DNA of 64,000 bases, from positions 1 through 64,000 of the forward strand of contig CAJXLK010000014.1 in assembly GCA_913055635.1 (NCBI GenBank). Direction: 5' to 3'. The position numbers were made by a program, and so were the translations under genes. Shown in pieces: positions 38,824-50,700 of this stretch. Position 1 is the first letter of the stretch. Each line of letters starts with the position of its first letter. This DNA comes from an uncultured Bacteroidota bacterium. GTDB lineage: Bacteria > Bacteroidota > Bacteroidia > Bacteroidales > UBA12077. The notes below the pieces were generated by a model. It was not told the origin of the DNA. It ran no database searches and worked only from the letters and a program-made list of their open reading frames with translations.

Positions 38824-41379
38824 ATGAAGCAATTGATCTGTGCGGGGATCGTCTTATTTTCAATTTTAATTTTTTCATCCGACCTTCAGGGGCAGACTTA
38901 CTCCGTGACATTCAGGGTGGACATGAGCCAGGAGACGGTCTCGTCCAATGGAGTGCATATAGCCGGCAATTTTCAGTCTCAGGCGGGCCTCGGCAGCGAT
39001 TGGGACCCTGCCTCCACCGGGCTTGCGGATCCCGACGGCGACCAGATATATCAGGTAACGGTTGATGCCATTCCCCAGGGAGTTTATCAATATAAGTTTG
39101 TCAATGGCAATGAATGGTCGGGGGGAGAGAATCCACCTGAGGGGTGTACGGTAGGCGATTATAATAACCGGCAGGTGGCGGTCTACCAGGATAAGCAGCT
39201 TCCCGCCGTGGTCTTTGACTCGTGCAATGCACAGATCCGTTTTGCGGTCAATATGAGTCAGCAGGAAGTTTCTGATCAGGGGGTGCATGTGATGGGTGAT
39301 TTTCAGAAAGCAGCGGGATATAACCAGAACTGGGATCCGGCTTCTTTGCAGATGCAGGACATCAATGAGGATGGCACCTACGAACTCCAACTATCTGTCA
39401 GACCGGGCGATTATCAATATATTTACGTTAACGGCACTACACAGGAGGATGCAGAGGTTCCGCCTCAGGAATGCTCCGTGGAGGGGCCCAACAACGCTCG
39501 TGTGCGCCCCATCACCGCGGATCAAAGCAACCAGGAACCGCCGGTTTACTGCTTCAATACCTGCCAGGTTTGTGATCCAGCCATTTCAGAGGATTATTCA
39601 ACATACTGGTGGAATGAGGCGGTCTTTTATGAGATCTTCGTCCGCAGCTTTAACGACAGCGATGGGGATGGCATAGGCGACTTCCAGGGCATCATTGAAA
39701 AGCTTGATTATCTCAATGATGGCGATTCAACCACCCACTCCGACCTGGGTATAGATGGCATATGGCTGATGCCGATGATGGCTTCTCCAAGCTACCACGG
39801 GTATGATGTCACCAACTACTATGCCACCAACCCGGATTATGGAAGTATGACGGATTTTGAACGTTTCCTTCAGGAAGCCCATAAAAGGGGCATCAAGGTG
39901 ATCATCGATTTTGTGATGAATCATACTTCAGATCAGCATCCCTGGTTCACCCAATCGGCCCGAGGAGAAAACGGTTACCGGCCCTGGTATACCTGGCTCG
40001 ATGATGATCCGGGAAGCGGCAAATGGCATTACCGCAACGGTGCCTGGTATTTTGGATGGTTCTGGAGCGGGATGCCCGATTTGAACTATCGCCATACACC
40101 GGTAAAGGATAAGATGTTTGATGTCGCCAACTTTTGGCTCGATAAAGGGGTGGACGGTTTTCGCCTGGATGCCATCAGTTTGCTGGTAGAGGACAGTTTG
40201 GGAAATTCCCAGACCCAGCAGACCCTGAGCGTGTTGGAGGATTTTCATCAGGTTTACAAATCGGTCAATCCACAGGCTTTCACGGTGGGAGAGGTTTGGT
40301 CGGCCACCCCTGAGATCATTCCATATGTCCGGGGTCAGCGCCTGGATGCCTGTTTTGAGTTTGGCCTGGCCAGTGCCATTGTCAATGGGGTTCAGAACCG
40401 CCAGCCTTCCGCCATTGAAAACAAGATGGAGCGGATTGTTGGGGAATATCCCCGCCTGCAGTACAGCCCTTTCCTGAGCAACCACGATCAGGACCGGGTC
40501 TTTAGCCAATTGGAGCGCCAACCGGCTTTGATGAAGCAGGCCGCCTCCGTCTACCTTACCCTGCCCGGGGTGCCTTTTATCTATTACGGGGAGGAGGTGG
40601 GCATGACCGGTACCGGCGACCACATCAATATACGCAGGCCCATGCAATGGACCGGCGATACTTATGCAGGCTTTAGCAGTGCCGATCCCTGGAATGGAGT
40701 GGGAGACAATTATACCACCCACAACGTTCAAAACATGCAGGAGGATTCGGCTTCCCTGCTGAACCATTATAAAAGGCTGATTGACATCCGCCAGAATCAT
40801 ACCCCTTTGCAAAAAGGTTATTATCTGGATGTAAGCTCCGCCAGCAATCAAATGCTGAGCTTTGCCCGAATATATAAGGGGAAGGCCGTGATGATGCTCT
40901 CCAATTTTGCCCCCGATTCAGCCACCGCCAACCTCTCCCTGGAATATTCATCCCTGCCCCCGGGAACCTATTACCTGAAGGATCTCCTTAGGAACCATTC
41001 CATGGGCACCCTTACCATCAATGAGAAAGGGGGTTTTGACACCTGGAACCTGACCCAACCCCTCGCCCCAAGCGAAAGCTGCATTCTGCTTATTTCAGCA
41101 TCAACGCCCGATGACATTCAACCGGCTCCAAGTGCCAGCGAGCTGCAGGTGGAAGCTTATCCCAACCCCGCCGGCCCGCAGGTGCAAATCCGCCTGAAAA
41201 AGGACTTGCCCGGCAGCAAAAGCATTCAGGTCTTCAACCTGATGGGCAAAGCCATTTACCACAACAGGTTCAGGGGCAAACAAACCCATGTTGCCACTGG
41301 CAGCTGGCCCTCAGGTGTCTATCTGGTCCGTATCACCCAGGGCACCCGCACCGGCTACCTCCGCCTTGTGGTGAAGTAG
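38824..41379 (+). CDS. Secreted GH13 alpha-amylase with T9SS sorting tail
   Basis: The 851-residue protein has a signal peptide (about 1-23). Two similar N-terminal beta-sandwich modules follow (about 25-120 and 137-235, each opening with a V-x-F-x-V-x-M-S-Q strand and containing 'NW/DWDPAS'). They resemble starch- or glycogen-binding domains. The GH13 barrel has DFVMNHTSD, nucleophile D449 in DGFRLDA, acid/base E490 in FTVGEVW and D555 in FLSNHDQDR. A C-terminal all-beta domain follows. The last about 80 residues (VEAYPNPAGPQVQI ... GVYLVRITQG) are a type A T9SS sorting domain. It should degrade alpha-glucans at or outside the cell surface. No SusCD pair is adjacent. Confidence 0.93.
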   Translation: MKQLICAGIVLFSILIFSSDLQGQTYSVTFRVDMSQETVSSNGVHIAGNFQSQAGLGSDWDPASTGLADPDGDQIYQVTVDAIPQGVYQYKFVNGNEWSGGENPPEGCTVGDYNNRQVAVYQDKQLPAVVFDSCNAQIRFAVNMSQQEVSDQGVHVMGDFQKAAGYNQNWDPASLQMQDINEDGTYELQLSVRPGDYQYIYVNGTTQEDAEVPPQECSVEGPNNARVRPITADQSNQEPPVYCFNTCQVCDPAISEDYSTYWWNEAVFYEIFVRSFNDSDGDGIGDFQGIIEKLDYLNDGDSTTHSDLGIDGIWLMPMMASPSYHGYDVTNYYATNPDYGSMTDFERFLQEAHKRGIKVIIDFVMNHTSDQHPWFTQSARGENGYRPWYTWLDDDPGSGKWHYRNGAWYFGWFWSGMPDLNYRHTPVKDKMFDVANFWLDKGVDGFRLDAISLLVEDSLGNSQTQQTLSVLEDFHQVYKSVNPQAFTVGEVWSATPEIIPYVRGQRLDACFEFGLASAIVNGVQNRQPSAIENKMERIVGEYPRLQYSPFLSNHDQDRVFSQLERQPALMKQAASVYLTLPGVPFIYYGEEVGMTGTGDHINIRRPMQWTGDTYAGFSSADPWNGVGDNYTTHNVQNMQEDSASLLNHYKRLIDIRQNHTPLQKGYYLDVSSASNQMLSFARIYKGKAVMMLSNFAPDSATANLSLEYSSLPPGTYYLKDLLRNHSMGTLTINEKGGFDTWNLTQPLAPSESCILLISASTPDDIQPAPSASELQVEAYPNPAGPQVQIRLKKDLPGSKSIQVFNLMGKAIYHNRFRGKQTHVATGSWPSGVYLVRITQGTRTGYLRLVVK

Positions 41380-41539
41380 GGCAAAAAATGAGAATTCAAT
41401 AAATATCGGGTAGTAATCCATCCGATCGAAACACCATTTTGACTCATCAAGCGTTCGGTTCGCATGTAATTTCCCCCAAAAAGGTCGTATCTGGAGCCTC
41501 TCCATGATTCGTTCATTTGATCTGTCCTGACCAGTAAGG

Positions 41540-41619
41540 TTTTCTATTATTCACTCATTTACGCCTTTAGTCATTCTAAGATTTAGCCATTCCAACAATT
41601 ACTCATTCAATCATTTCTT
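41540..41619. repeat. Short 16-bp-period repeat at the end of the permease gene
   Basis: CATT recurs at 41556, 41572, 41588 and 41604, exactly 16 bp apart, within units like 'tttagYcattcYaaYa'. It lies next to the stop codon of the permease gene. The period equals that of the larger array at 13305-13510, but the unit sequence differs. The remaining intergenic bases (41380-41540) show nothing recognisable. Confidence 0.6.
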
Positions 41620-41628
41620 TTCCTGTTT

Positions 41629-44004
41629 TTATTCGTCCCTCAGCGAATCGGCCGGGTTGGTATGGGCTGTTTTGAGGATTTGCAGGCTAATGGTGATCAA
41701 AACCACTGCCAGGGCACCCGCCAGGGTTGAGAGGATGATCATTGGGTCGGTCTCGGGCTTATGGGCGGCCGGATCGGTATAGGTCATCAACTGGTCGGTA
41801 ACCACCGCCAGAATAGCAGCGATTAAAAAGTATTTGAGATAGTTCCCCACCATGGTGGCATATATCCTGGGGGATGAAGCCCCCATCACCTTGCGGATGC
41901 CGATTTCTTTAACCCGCTTGCGGGCAGAAAAGGCCACCAGCGCAAACAGCCCTACCACGGCAATGGCAATGGCGATCACTGAAAAAAAGGCGAACGTGTC
42001 TGACAAACTTCTGTAAATATCCGTAGCCCGGTTATTGCGGATGGCATCATTCATTGTGTTGAGATTGATGATGGTACCCGGGAAATACCCTTTGAGCTTA
42101 TCCTTGCTTTCCTGGAGGGTGGTGAGCAGATTTCCCGGTTGGCTGCGGATGGAGATCAGCTTATAAGCTTTCAGGTTTTCATTATGGAGCAGGAGGATTT
42201 GCGGCATGATCTCAACAAAAGGCGTCATTTTGTGGTAGTTACGAACCACCCCGATCACCCTGTATTTGCCATCCTGAAAGGTTTTGCCAATGGGATTCTC
42301 CCATCCGATGGCTTGAGCAGCTTTTTCATTGATCAGGCATGCGCTGCTGTCAGAGGCCAGTTGCCGCGAAAAATTCCGCCCCTGAACGATTTTTATGCCG
42401 TAGGTATCGGTGAAATGGTAACCCACATGATTCTTGCTGAACATCAGTTGCTGATCGCCGGTACTGCCCTCCCAGTTCATAAAATCACCTTCATTGCCGT
42501 GAAAGGGAGCATGATAGGAGATGCTGGCATTTTCCACCCCCCGGATCTTTAACAATTCATTGCGCAGGGTGGACCAGTCATTGACCAGCACCTTTTCACT
42601 TTTGTCGATCGGGCCCAATACCAGGCGCTCTTTATCAAAGCCCATTTCTTTGTTGATGAAGAACTGAACCTCTTGATTCGTACCCAGGGCAAAAAGCACA
42701 AAAGCGATGGAGATGAACAACTGAAAGGTGGTGAGGATGGTGCTCAGGCGCTGGCGGGCAGGTTTTTTGTCCGTATGTCGCCTGCCGGAAAGGGCTTCGG
42801 TGGGGGAGTACCGGGAATATTTAATGGCCGGTTGTAATCCTGCAAGAATCCCCATTAAAAGAGAAACCCCGATAAGAAGGAGTATAAAAGGCCATTGCTC
42901 GATGTAGTTCAGGCCAATCTCCCTGCCAACAATCCGGTTGAACACCGGCATCACCAACTCAACCACTGTGAAAGCCAGTACCAGCGATATGGTGGTAAGT
43001 ATGAGCGATTCTCCCAACAATTCGCGGATGATCCGCCCGCGATCTCCTCCCACCACCTTTTTGACCCCCAGCTCCTTGTTTCTCGTTGACATATAGGCGG
43101 TGGTCAGGTTGGTGAAGTTGATCCCGCCCAGGAAAAGAATCAACAGGGCAGAAAAAGAAAAAAGATATAGAATCACCAGGGTCCCACCCTGCAGGGTAGG
43201 CTTTAAATGCAGCATAGCCAGGTTGTTCAGTTGTAGGGTTGATTTTGTTTTGTCCTGGTACTGGTTCAGAAAACCGCTGATTTTACGGGTGAAGCTCGCC
43301 ACATCTGCGTCTTCTCGTAAAAGGACATACACCCGCGATGAATAGATGCCCCAGTCATTGACCAAATCCCAATCATTATTGGCCTTATAACTGCTGATGG
43401 AAATGAAATAGGTGGCCTCCAGGTGAAAATTGTCGGGGGGATCCTCAATAACCCCCGTTACGCGGTAATTATGTTTGTTGTTGGCGATCAGGGTATGACC
43501 CACCGGGTTTTCATCGGGGAAGTATTTTTCGGCCAGGGACTGGGTCAATACAACAGTGTTGGGTTCTGACAGGGCCTGGTTGGGATGGCCGGCAATGAAA
43601 TGGAAGGTGAACACATCAAACGCCCGGTTGCTGGTATAGTATCCGTTGGCTTCATGGATGGGGTCCTTGTCCGGAGAAGCCGCCAGGTATTCACCCCATG
43701 TTTCGCGAAAACATACATGGTTTTCCACCTCGGAGTAGTTTTCTTCCAGGGCTTTACCTACCGGCCAGGGGGTTTGGGTGAAATATTGCAGCCGGCTTTC
43801 ATTGGATGCATGCACCTGTGGTTCAATGCGGAAAATGCGCTCATGTTTAAGGTTGAACTTGTCCCATGACCGCTCATAATTGACATACAAAGAGATCAAA
43901 ATGAAGGTGGCCAGCGCTGTGGTTAGTCCGAAAATATTGAATACAAAATAACTCTTGTTTTTATTGAAGTTCCGGAAGATGAGCTTTACAAATGGAGTTT
44001 TCAT
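41629..44004 (-). CDS. FtsX/MacB-type ABC transporter permease
   Basis: The 791-residue protein (start MKTPFVKLIFRNFNKNKSYF at 44004, preferred over 44031) has an N-terminal TM helix, then a large MacB-like periplasmic domain. A three-helix FtsX block follows at about residues 280-400. A second periplasmic domain follows, then a final FtsX block with VRKVMGAS-type coupling motif (KRVKEIGIRKVMGASSPRI). This 'ABC permease, MacB core' duplication is common in Bacteroidetes, often in arrays of paralogues. No ATPase gene adjoins it, so it must borrow one. Such systems move lipids, peptides or signal envelope stress; the substrate is unknown. Confidence 0.9.
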   Translation of the reverse strand: MKTPFVKLIFRNFNKNKSYFVFNIFGLTTALATFILISLYVNYERSWDKFNLKHERIFRIEPQVHASNESRLQYFTQTPWPVGKALEENYSEVENHVCFRETWGEYLAASPDKDPIHEANGYYTSNRAFDVFTFHFIAGHPNQALSEPNTVVLTQSLAEKYFPDENPVGHTLIANNKHNYRVTGVIEDPPDNFHLEATYFISISSYKANNDWDLVNDWGIYSSRVYVLLREDADVASFTRKISGFLNQYQDKTKSTLQLNNLAMLHLKPTLQGGTLVILYLFSFSALLILFLGGINFTNLTTAYMSTRNKELGVKKVVGGDRGRIIRELLGESLILTTISLVLAFTVVELVMPVFNRIVGREIGLNYIEQWPFILLLIGVSLLMGILAGLQPAIKYSRYSPTEALSGRRHTDKKPARQRLSTILTTFQLFISIAFVLFALGTNQEVQFFINKEMGFDKERLVLGPIDKSEKVLVNDWSTLRNELLKIRGVENASISYHAPFHGNEGDFMNWEGSTGDQQLMFSKNHVGYHFTDTYGIKIVQGRNFSRQLASDSSACLINEKAAQAIGWENPIGKTFQDGKYRVIGVVRNYHKMTPFVEIMPQILLLHNENLKAYKLISIRSQPGNLLTTLQESKDKLKGYFPGTIINLNTMNDAIRNNRATDIYRSLSDTFAFFSVIAIAIAVVGLFALVAFSARKRVKEIGIRKVMGASSPRIYATMVGNYLKYFLIAAILAVVTDQLMTYTDPAAHKPETDPMIILSTLAGALAVVLITISLQILKTAHTNPADSLRDE

Positions 44005-44703
44005 GCTTAGTAATTTTTGACTATATTCCAAAAGAGGTTGACTATTATGCTTGTATGCAGGGTATCAATGAACAATGAATAATGAACCATTTTTTCTCAC
44101 CGCCGTGGGAAAAAATTGCTCAATTTCATGATTTTACCATGGGTTCATTTTTAACGTAGGATGTAATTGTAAATCAGAAAACTGCCCCTCCCCATTTGGT
44201 ACTGGCAACATCTATTACTCCTGCGACCTCTCTGCCACAGGTAACTGAATTGAACCTGGAAATTCATAAGGAGATAACTTAGTTAATAGTTTGTAACTCA
44301 ATATGGTCTGAATCTTAAAACAGACATTATGTGGTCAATCATTATGGAACCCGCATGTATATCCATGTCCTTGTTGTGTAAGTTCTTGGATGCAGGTTTC
44401 ATTTGGATCAAGACTTATTATCGGTTTTAAATCGGCCTGATATTAACCATCATCCTTTGTTAGCGACGTTCTCGCCATGGGCCTGGCATAGCCCCGCCTA
44501 ATTGACCCCGTTGAGCGAAGTCTGCAGAGAAGCTTAGTCCGCTTTGCGGGGTAAGTTTGTTCTTTCGGACCCGATTGATGAAACCCGTTTATTGATTCAC
44601 CTTCTTGGTAGGATCATAAATGCATTCGGGTTTGATTTGGCCGGCCCCGAATATCAACCAATAGGGGAGTGAACATTTAGAAGCGGCGATTTTACAGAAG
44701 ATA
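44005..44703. other. Long intergenic region with a dispersed element
   Basis: No credible gene in about 700 bp. It holds one copy of a dispersed element (44388-44476, see the separate entry) and a decayed GC-rich repeat at about 44492-44552 ('gccccgcctaattgaccccg', 'gctttgcggggtaag'). Close to the permease start the sequence is rich in 'aatgaa' motifs. No clear promoter box was found for the permease. Confidence 0.5.
44388..44476. repeat. Dispersed non-coding element, copy A
   Basis: This stretch of about 88 bp aligns by eye with 54136-54221 at roughly 70 percent identity with one gap. Shared blocks include TTTCATT, AAGACTTATT, AATCGG and ACCATCAT. 'Cttgttgtgt' precedes copy A and recurs at 54249 after copy B. 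Both copies lie a few hundred bases upstream of a - strand gene. Confidence 0.6.
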
Positions 44704-44743
44704 AAAAACAACCCCGCCATGTCTGTTAAAACATGCGGGGTTG
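44704..44743 (-). terminator. Terminator of the giant LRR gene
   Basis: On the - strand CAACCCCG-CATGT pairs with ACATG-CGGGGTTG with a single bulge, followed by TTTTTTAT (the A-run at 44704-44708 on +). It lies 24 nt past the stop codon of the LRR protein gene. It is a textbook rho-independent terminator. Confidence 0.85.
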
Positions 44744-44767
44744 CATAAACGGTGATCTCGTTGGTCA

Positions 44768-47700
44768 TTAATTTACAATGATCCTGAAAGTAGCCGAGCG
44801 TTTTCCCTCAATGTAGCGGAGCAGGTAAATCCCTTTGGCTTCATCGGAAAGATCGATTCTGAGGGGGACTTGCCGGATTTTCTGTTGTTTGATGGTTTTC
44901 CCGGAGATCCGGGTCAGGATGATGCGCGCCCCTTCCTGGGCACCTTCCAGAGTGATCTTTCCGGATGTGGGATTGGGATAAACCTCGATTTGTTCTTTTA
45001 AACCAGGATTGCTGAGGGTGGTGGCCTCTTCAACAGTAATGGTGAATTCCTGCTTATTCGGCGCATCCATGATGCTGTCGGTGACGGTAAGGATCACCTT
45101 GTGATCACCTGTCTGATCAGCATTTGGTGTGCCATGAAGACTTGCCGAACTATCGCCTTTGGCTTCAAGAGTTAACCAGGAGGGTTTTTGTTCTGCGCCG
45201 AATGCCAGGGAATCTCCGTCCATATCGAAGGCGGTAACGTGGTATACATAGGCCGAGTCCTCTTTTGCCGAGGTAACCGGCTGGGAAGTGAAGCGTGGTT
45301 TGTCGTTGGTATTGATCACTTCCAGAGAGAAAGCCTGTTCGACGGGGTTTTCAATGTTGCCGTCATCCAGGCTGATGGCCACCTGCTGGGTTCCGACGTG
45401 ATCGTTGGTGGGTGTACCCGAAAGGCTAGCCGTACCGTCGCCGTTGTCGTTCAATGTAAGCCAGGCCGGTTTTTCCACCACGCCGAAAGACAGGGGATCG
45501 CCGTCGGGATCGGTGGCTTTGATGGTATACTTGTAGGCCGAGTCCTCTTTTGTCGAGGTAACTGGCTGGGAAGTGAATTGAGGCTTATCATTTACGTTGG
45601 CCACCTCAATGGTGTCGCGGATAGCGATGGGTTCGGTCATGTAGGCGTCACTCATGGTAATATGAATGGGATTTTTACCTGTATGGGCATTTTTGGGGGT
45701 TCCTGTAAGCTCAAGGGTGGAATCATGAGCCGTCAGATTGAGCCATTCAGGGATTTCAACCCCGTTGAATGAGATCGCATCCCCGTCCTTATCCCTTGCT
45801 TTGAAGCGAGAGGCATAAGATTCGTCCTCAGTGGCTTCATTGGTGCAGGTTTCAACCAGGGTGGGCCGGTCGTTGGTGTTACTAACTTCCAGGCTAAAGC
45901 TTTGACTGGTCGAAGCCTGGTTGGTATCCTGAACCGACAGGCTCACCTGATGCATGCCTACGTGGGTATTCTTGGGCGTACCGCTTAACAGGGCTTTGCC
46001 CTTATCCTGGTCATTCAGGCTGAGCCATTTGGGCATTGATTGGGCGGTGAATGTTAACGGATCGCCATCTGCATCATAAGCCTCCACGTTGTATTCATAC
46101 TTTTTATCTTCAGTGGCCTGGCGAACCGGTGCAGAGGTAAAGGCAGGGGTGCTGTTCTGTTCGCCTGACAAGACTTTCAGGGTGAACAGTTGTTTAACCG
46201 GCTGCGAAACAATGCTGTCGGTGATGGTGATGCCGACAAGCACCTCACCACTAGAGGGCGGGGTACCACTTAACAGGGCGGTGCTGTCCTGATTGTCGGT
46301 TAAGCTTAGCCAGTCGGGCAGGGAAGTATAATCGTAATAGATGGAATCGCCGTCGCGATCAATGGCTTCAAGCTCATAGGTGTAGGATTGGTTGACCTTG
46401 GCCTGTTTCTTGGGCAGGGAGATGAATTCGGGCTTATCATTGGTGTTCATTACATTTAGGGTAAAGGATTGCTGAACCGGTTGGTCTAGATGCCCGTCGC
46501 CTACTTCAATTTTAACTTGATGATCCCCTATTTCCTTTGCTTCAGGCTTGCCTTTCAACACCGCACTTACTGAATCGCGGGCTTCCAGGCTAAGCCATGA
46601 AGGCAGGCTTTTGCCAGAGAAGGTAAGGCCATCCCGGTCCGCATCCTTCGCGGTGACCGTATAAGAATACAAGGAATCCTCGAATGCTTCCCGGTTGGGC
46701 TCAGAGGTAATAACCGGGGCATCATTGGTATTCTGGACTGTCAGATCAAAAGTCTGTTTAATCGGTTGTTCGATGTGATGATCCGTCAGCTTGAGGCTTA
46801 CCCGGTGAGTGCCCACCTGTTCATTGTCAGGTTTGCCCGTCAGCAACGGCTGGTCGTTGGGGTATTCGAGGTTGAGCCATCCCGGCTTGGTGCCGGTAGT
46901 TAAGGAAAGTTGTTGATCATCAACATCTTTGGTCTCAATGGCATATTGATACAGGGAATCTTCCTCAGCCCGGATTACCGGCTCGCTGATAAAGGCCGGG
47001 GCATCATTGGTGTTTTGAACCCTAAGGGTGAAATCCCGCCGGGCCACACTGTCATTGTACCGGTCTGTAGCAGTGATTTCAACCGGATGAGTCCCGACAT
47101 CTTTATTTTTAGGCTTTCCTTTTAATATGGCCTTGCTGCTGTCTATCACTGTAAATTTCAGCCATTCCGGCAGGCTTTTCGCCTCAAATTGAATGCTGTC
47201 CTGTTCGATGTCATAACCTTCCATCAAGTAAATATAGGAGCTGTCTTCCCGGACCATGGTATTAGGCAAATGGGTAAATTCGGGCAATGCATTGACATCG
47301 GCCGGTAATACGGTAATGACAAAGGATTGATCAACAGGTTCTTTGACCACCCCGTCGCTCACTCCGATGGTCACCTGATGGTCGCCCAGGTCGCTGGACT
47401 GCGGATTACCCGTCAGATCGGCTGTACCGTCGCCATTATCCTGCAGCGATAGCCAATCAGGCATATCGACGGGCGAATAGTTCAAATGATCCTGATCCGA
47501 ATCCACGGCTTTGATCCGGTATTGATACCCATAGCCGTCCTTGCTGCTGCTTTCCTTGGCCTGGTTGATCGGATCGGAGGTATATTGAGGCGGGTTGTTG
47601 ACATTCTCCACCTCAATGGTAAAGTCTTGTTCTACCGGTTGTTCAATGATGTTGTCGGTGATCTTCAGGTTGATCACATGCGAGCCGACATCTTCATCCT

Positions 47701-50700
47701 TAGGCGTTCCGGAAAGGGTAGCCGAACCGTTTGCTGTTACCTCCATGCTCAGCCAATCGGGCAAACCGCCTGTTTGGAAAAAGAGTGAGTCGGCATCCGG
47801 GTCGCGGGTCGATACCATATAGGTGTAACTGCTGTCTTCTTTGGCATGAGTGGGGGGTTGAGAAGTAAATGCCGGGGCATCGTTGCGGTCTTCTATGGCG
47901 ATCTGAAAAGCTTTTGCCGATGAAGCACCCCCCTGATCCGTGGCTTCAATATAGATATGGCAGGTGTTGTGATTTTCATAATTGAAAGTATGATTGGCGA
48001 AAAGGGAATCCTCGCGAATGGTAAACTTGTCATTGTCGGCATCATTCGTCCCGTCCCCCTGGATCAGTTGATACTGATGGGGATCGTTGGCATTTTCATC
48101 CTCTGAATTCAGCAACCCTACCAGGGTATCAGCCGGACTGTTCTCGGCCAGGGTGGTATCGCTGAGGGCCAGGTTGAAAGGCGCACTGTTGATGTTTACC
48201 TCCAGGGGTTCACTGGTCAGGGTCAGATTGGGATAACTGGAATGGAAAGCAATGCCAGTATAGGCTCCTGTATCATCCGTGGAAAAGTTAGGTATGCTCA
48301 TCTTGGCCGTCGAATCAATCACCTGACCCTCTTTTTTCCAAAGATAACCCGTTGCATTGAGGTTGTTTTGCGTGAGCGCATGGAGATCTGTTCTCAGGGT
48401 GTCTCCCTGATTAACCAGCAGGGTATCCTGATTCAGCCGGAAGCTGTCCTGTGGCGAATAGTAATAGTTAGAAAGGCTGTCGGGGTTAAAAGACAGGGTC
48501 TTAAGCTCATCAAAGGTGAGTTGATTGTAGTTGACCATTAAAGTGACCAGATTGGAGAGATCTCCCAGGTTGGATGCCTCTGAAAGCTGATTCCTGTCAA
48601 GATACAGCCGTTGCAGTACTTCAATTGAATCCAGGGTGGCCGGTATTTTTCCTTCTAATTGATTGTCGGCCAAACTCAGCAATTTTAGTCGGGGCAGCTC
48701 GTCAAAGCGATCGGGGATGGTGCCTTCCAGGTTGTTGTCCCAATAGGCCAGCCATTCAAGACTATCCAGCTCGAAGGTGGCTTCAGGCAGCGGCCCGGTG
48801 AGGTTGTTGTGGGAAAAATTTAGTTTTCGAACCCTTGCTCCATTGGCTTCTACACCTACCCAATTGTTGACATCCTTGCTGGATAGCCAGTTGTCATTAT
48901 TGACCCAGTTCTTGCCGTCGGTTTTCTTATAAATCGATTTGAGGGCCTGGTAATCTTTTTCAATGACTCCTTGCTTGATGTTCTTGCCAATTGGCCTGGT
49001 TTGTAATTCCAGGTTCGGGTATTCGCGATGGGTAATCTTACAGTAATAGGTGCTGGTGTCGGTGGCCGGATAGATGATGGTGCTGTCCTTTCCTTCCACA
49101 GGCGTAAAATTTTTATGCCACTGGTAGGATGAACCGGCGGCATCTTCGGTGGTGGAAAGCCTGAGCGAATCATCTGTTTCTTCTATATTTACCGGTATAT
49201 TTTTCTGGTTACCATACTCAAAACTGGAAATGTCTGTAGGTTTGATTCCGCTGGATTTCAAATCTTTGAAGGTAAGTGCATTGCCCACTACCCAGAACCT
49301 TTCTAAGGGCAGATTGGTTAAATTGGGTAAGGTATCAATGTTATTTTTGTTGAGAATGAAATCCTTGCAATTTGTTAATTGATTAAATGAAGCTGGAATA
49401 CCTCCCTTTATATTGTTGTCGGAAATGAAGAACTTTTTCAGATTTTGAAGTTTGCTATACTCATCGGGTAAATTACCGGAAAGTTTGTTGCGGGAGAGAT
49501 TTAATGTGGTCAGGTTTTGTAATTGGCCCAATTTACTGGGAAGGGTATCGGAGAGTTGGTTATCTTTCAAAGATAAAGTATTTAAATGATCTAAATCCCC
49601 TAAGGTTTTGGGGATTGATCCTTCTAATTGGTTAATAGCCAGGATAAAATGTTTTAGATGGTTAAGATTGCCCAACTCACTGGGAATTTCACCTGAAAGT
49701 TTATTTGCTCCGATATTCAGGTGTTCAAGATATTCCAAATTACCAATCCCCGCAGGTATGGTATCGGTAAGGGCATTGCCCCAGAGGACAAAATCCTTAA
49801 GATTTTGAAGGTGTTTCACTGTAGAGGGGATATTTCCTGAGAGCTCATTGTTGGCTAGGTAAAGGCTTTCAAGATTTTTCAGGTTTCCAATTTCTCGGGG
49901 AATCTCTCCGGAAATCTTGTTTCCCCCAAGATTGATGTATCTGAGATTGTCCAACTTTCCGATTTTAGGTGAAATCTTGCCCTCAAACTGGTTTCTTTCA
50001 AGAGAAATCTGGTTTAATTCACTCAAATTATATATTTCTTCTGGTATTTTACCAATTAGTTGATTTCCTGGGAAACCTAAGAGGACTAGCTTTTCCAGAT
50101 GACCTATTTTTTTCGATAATTTTCCTTCTACCTTATTGTCAGCAATCCAGATGGTTTTTAGTTGGGTTAGGTCATAAAATCTTTCGGGCAATGGCCCCAC
50201 AAGGTTATTGGCTTGAAGATCTATACGGGTAACCCGGTGTTTTTCTACACTCCGGATACCATACCATTCACTAACAGGGGCTTGAGTTTTCCAGTTGGTA
50301 TTGTTGCTCCATTTGTCCCCATTGGTCGAATCATAAAGGGCCACCAGCGCCTGGTAGTCTTTTTTGGCAACTCCGTTGACCAACGTGCCCGTAAATATGG
50401 CATTGGTTTGAAGGGTCAGATTAGGGTAATCCGATTGGGTTATATGGCAGTAATAATTGGCCGGCTCTGCGGAGCTCACTACAATGGAATCTTCCTGTCC
50501 GGATTGAAGCAGCGAATCGTTGCGGAACCATTTGTATTGCAGGTTGCTACCTTCGGCCGTAACCTCCAGCACCATCTTACTATTGACGGTACTGCTGTCA
50601 GGTTGTGGCAGCCTTCTTTGGGGGGCATATTGATATTGAAGTTGCGACCAGTCCAGGTTTGAATTTTGTAAGTCTTTGAATGACAAATGGTTATAATCCA

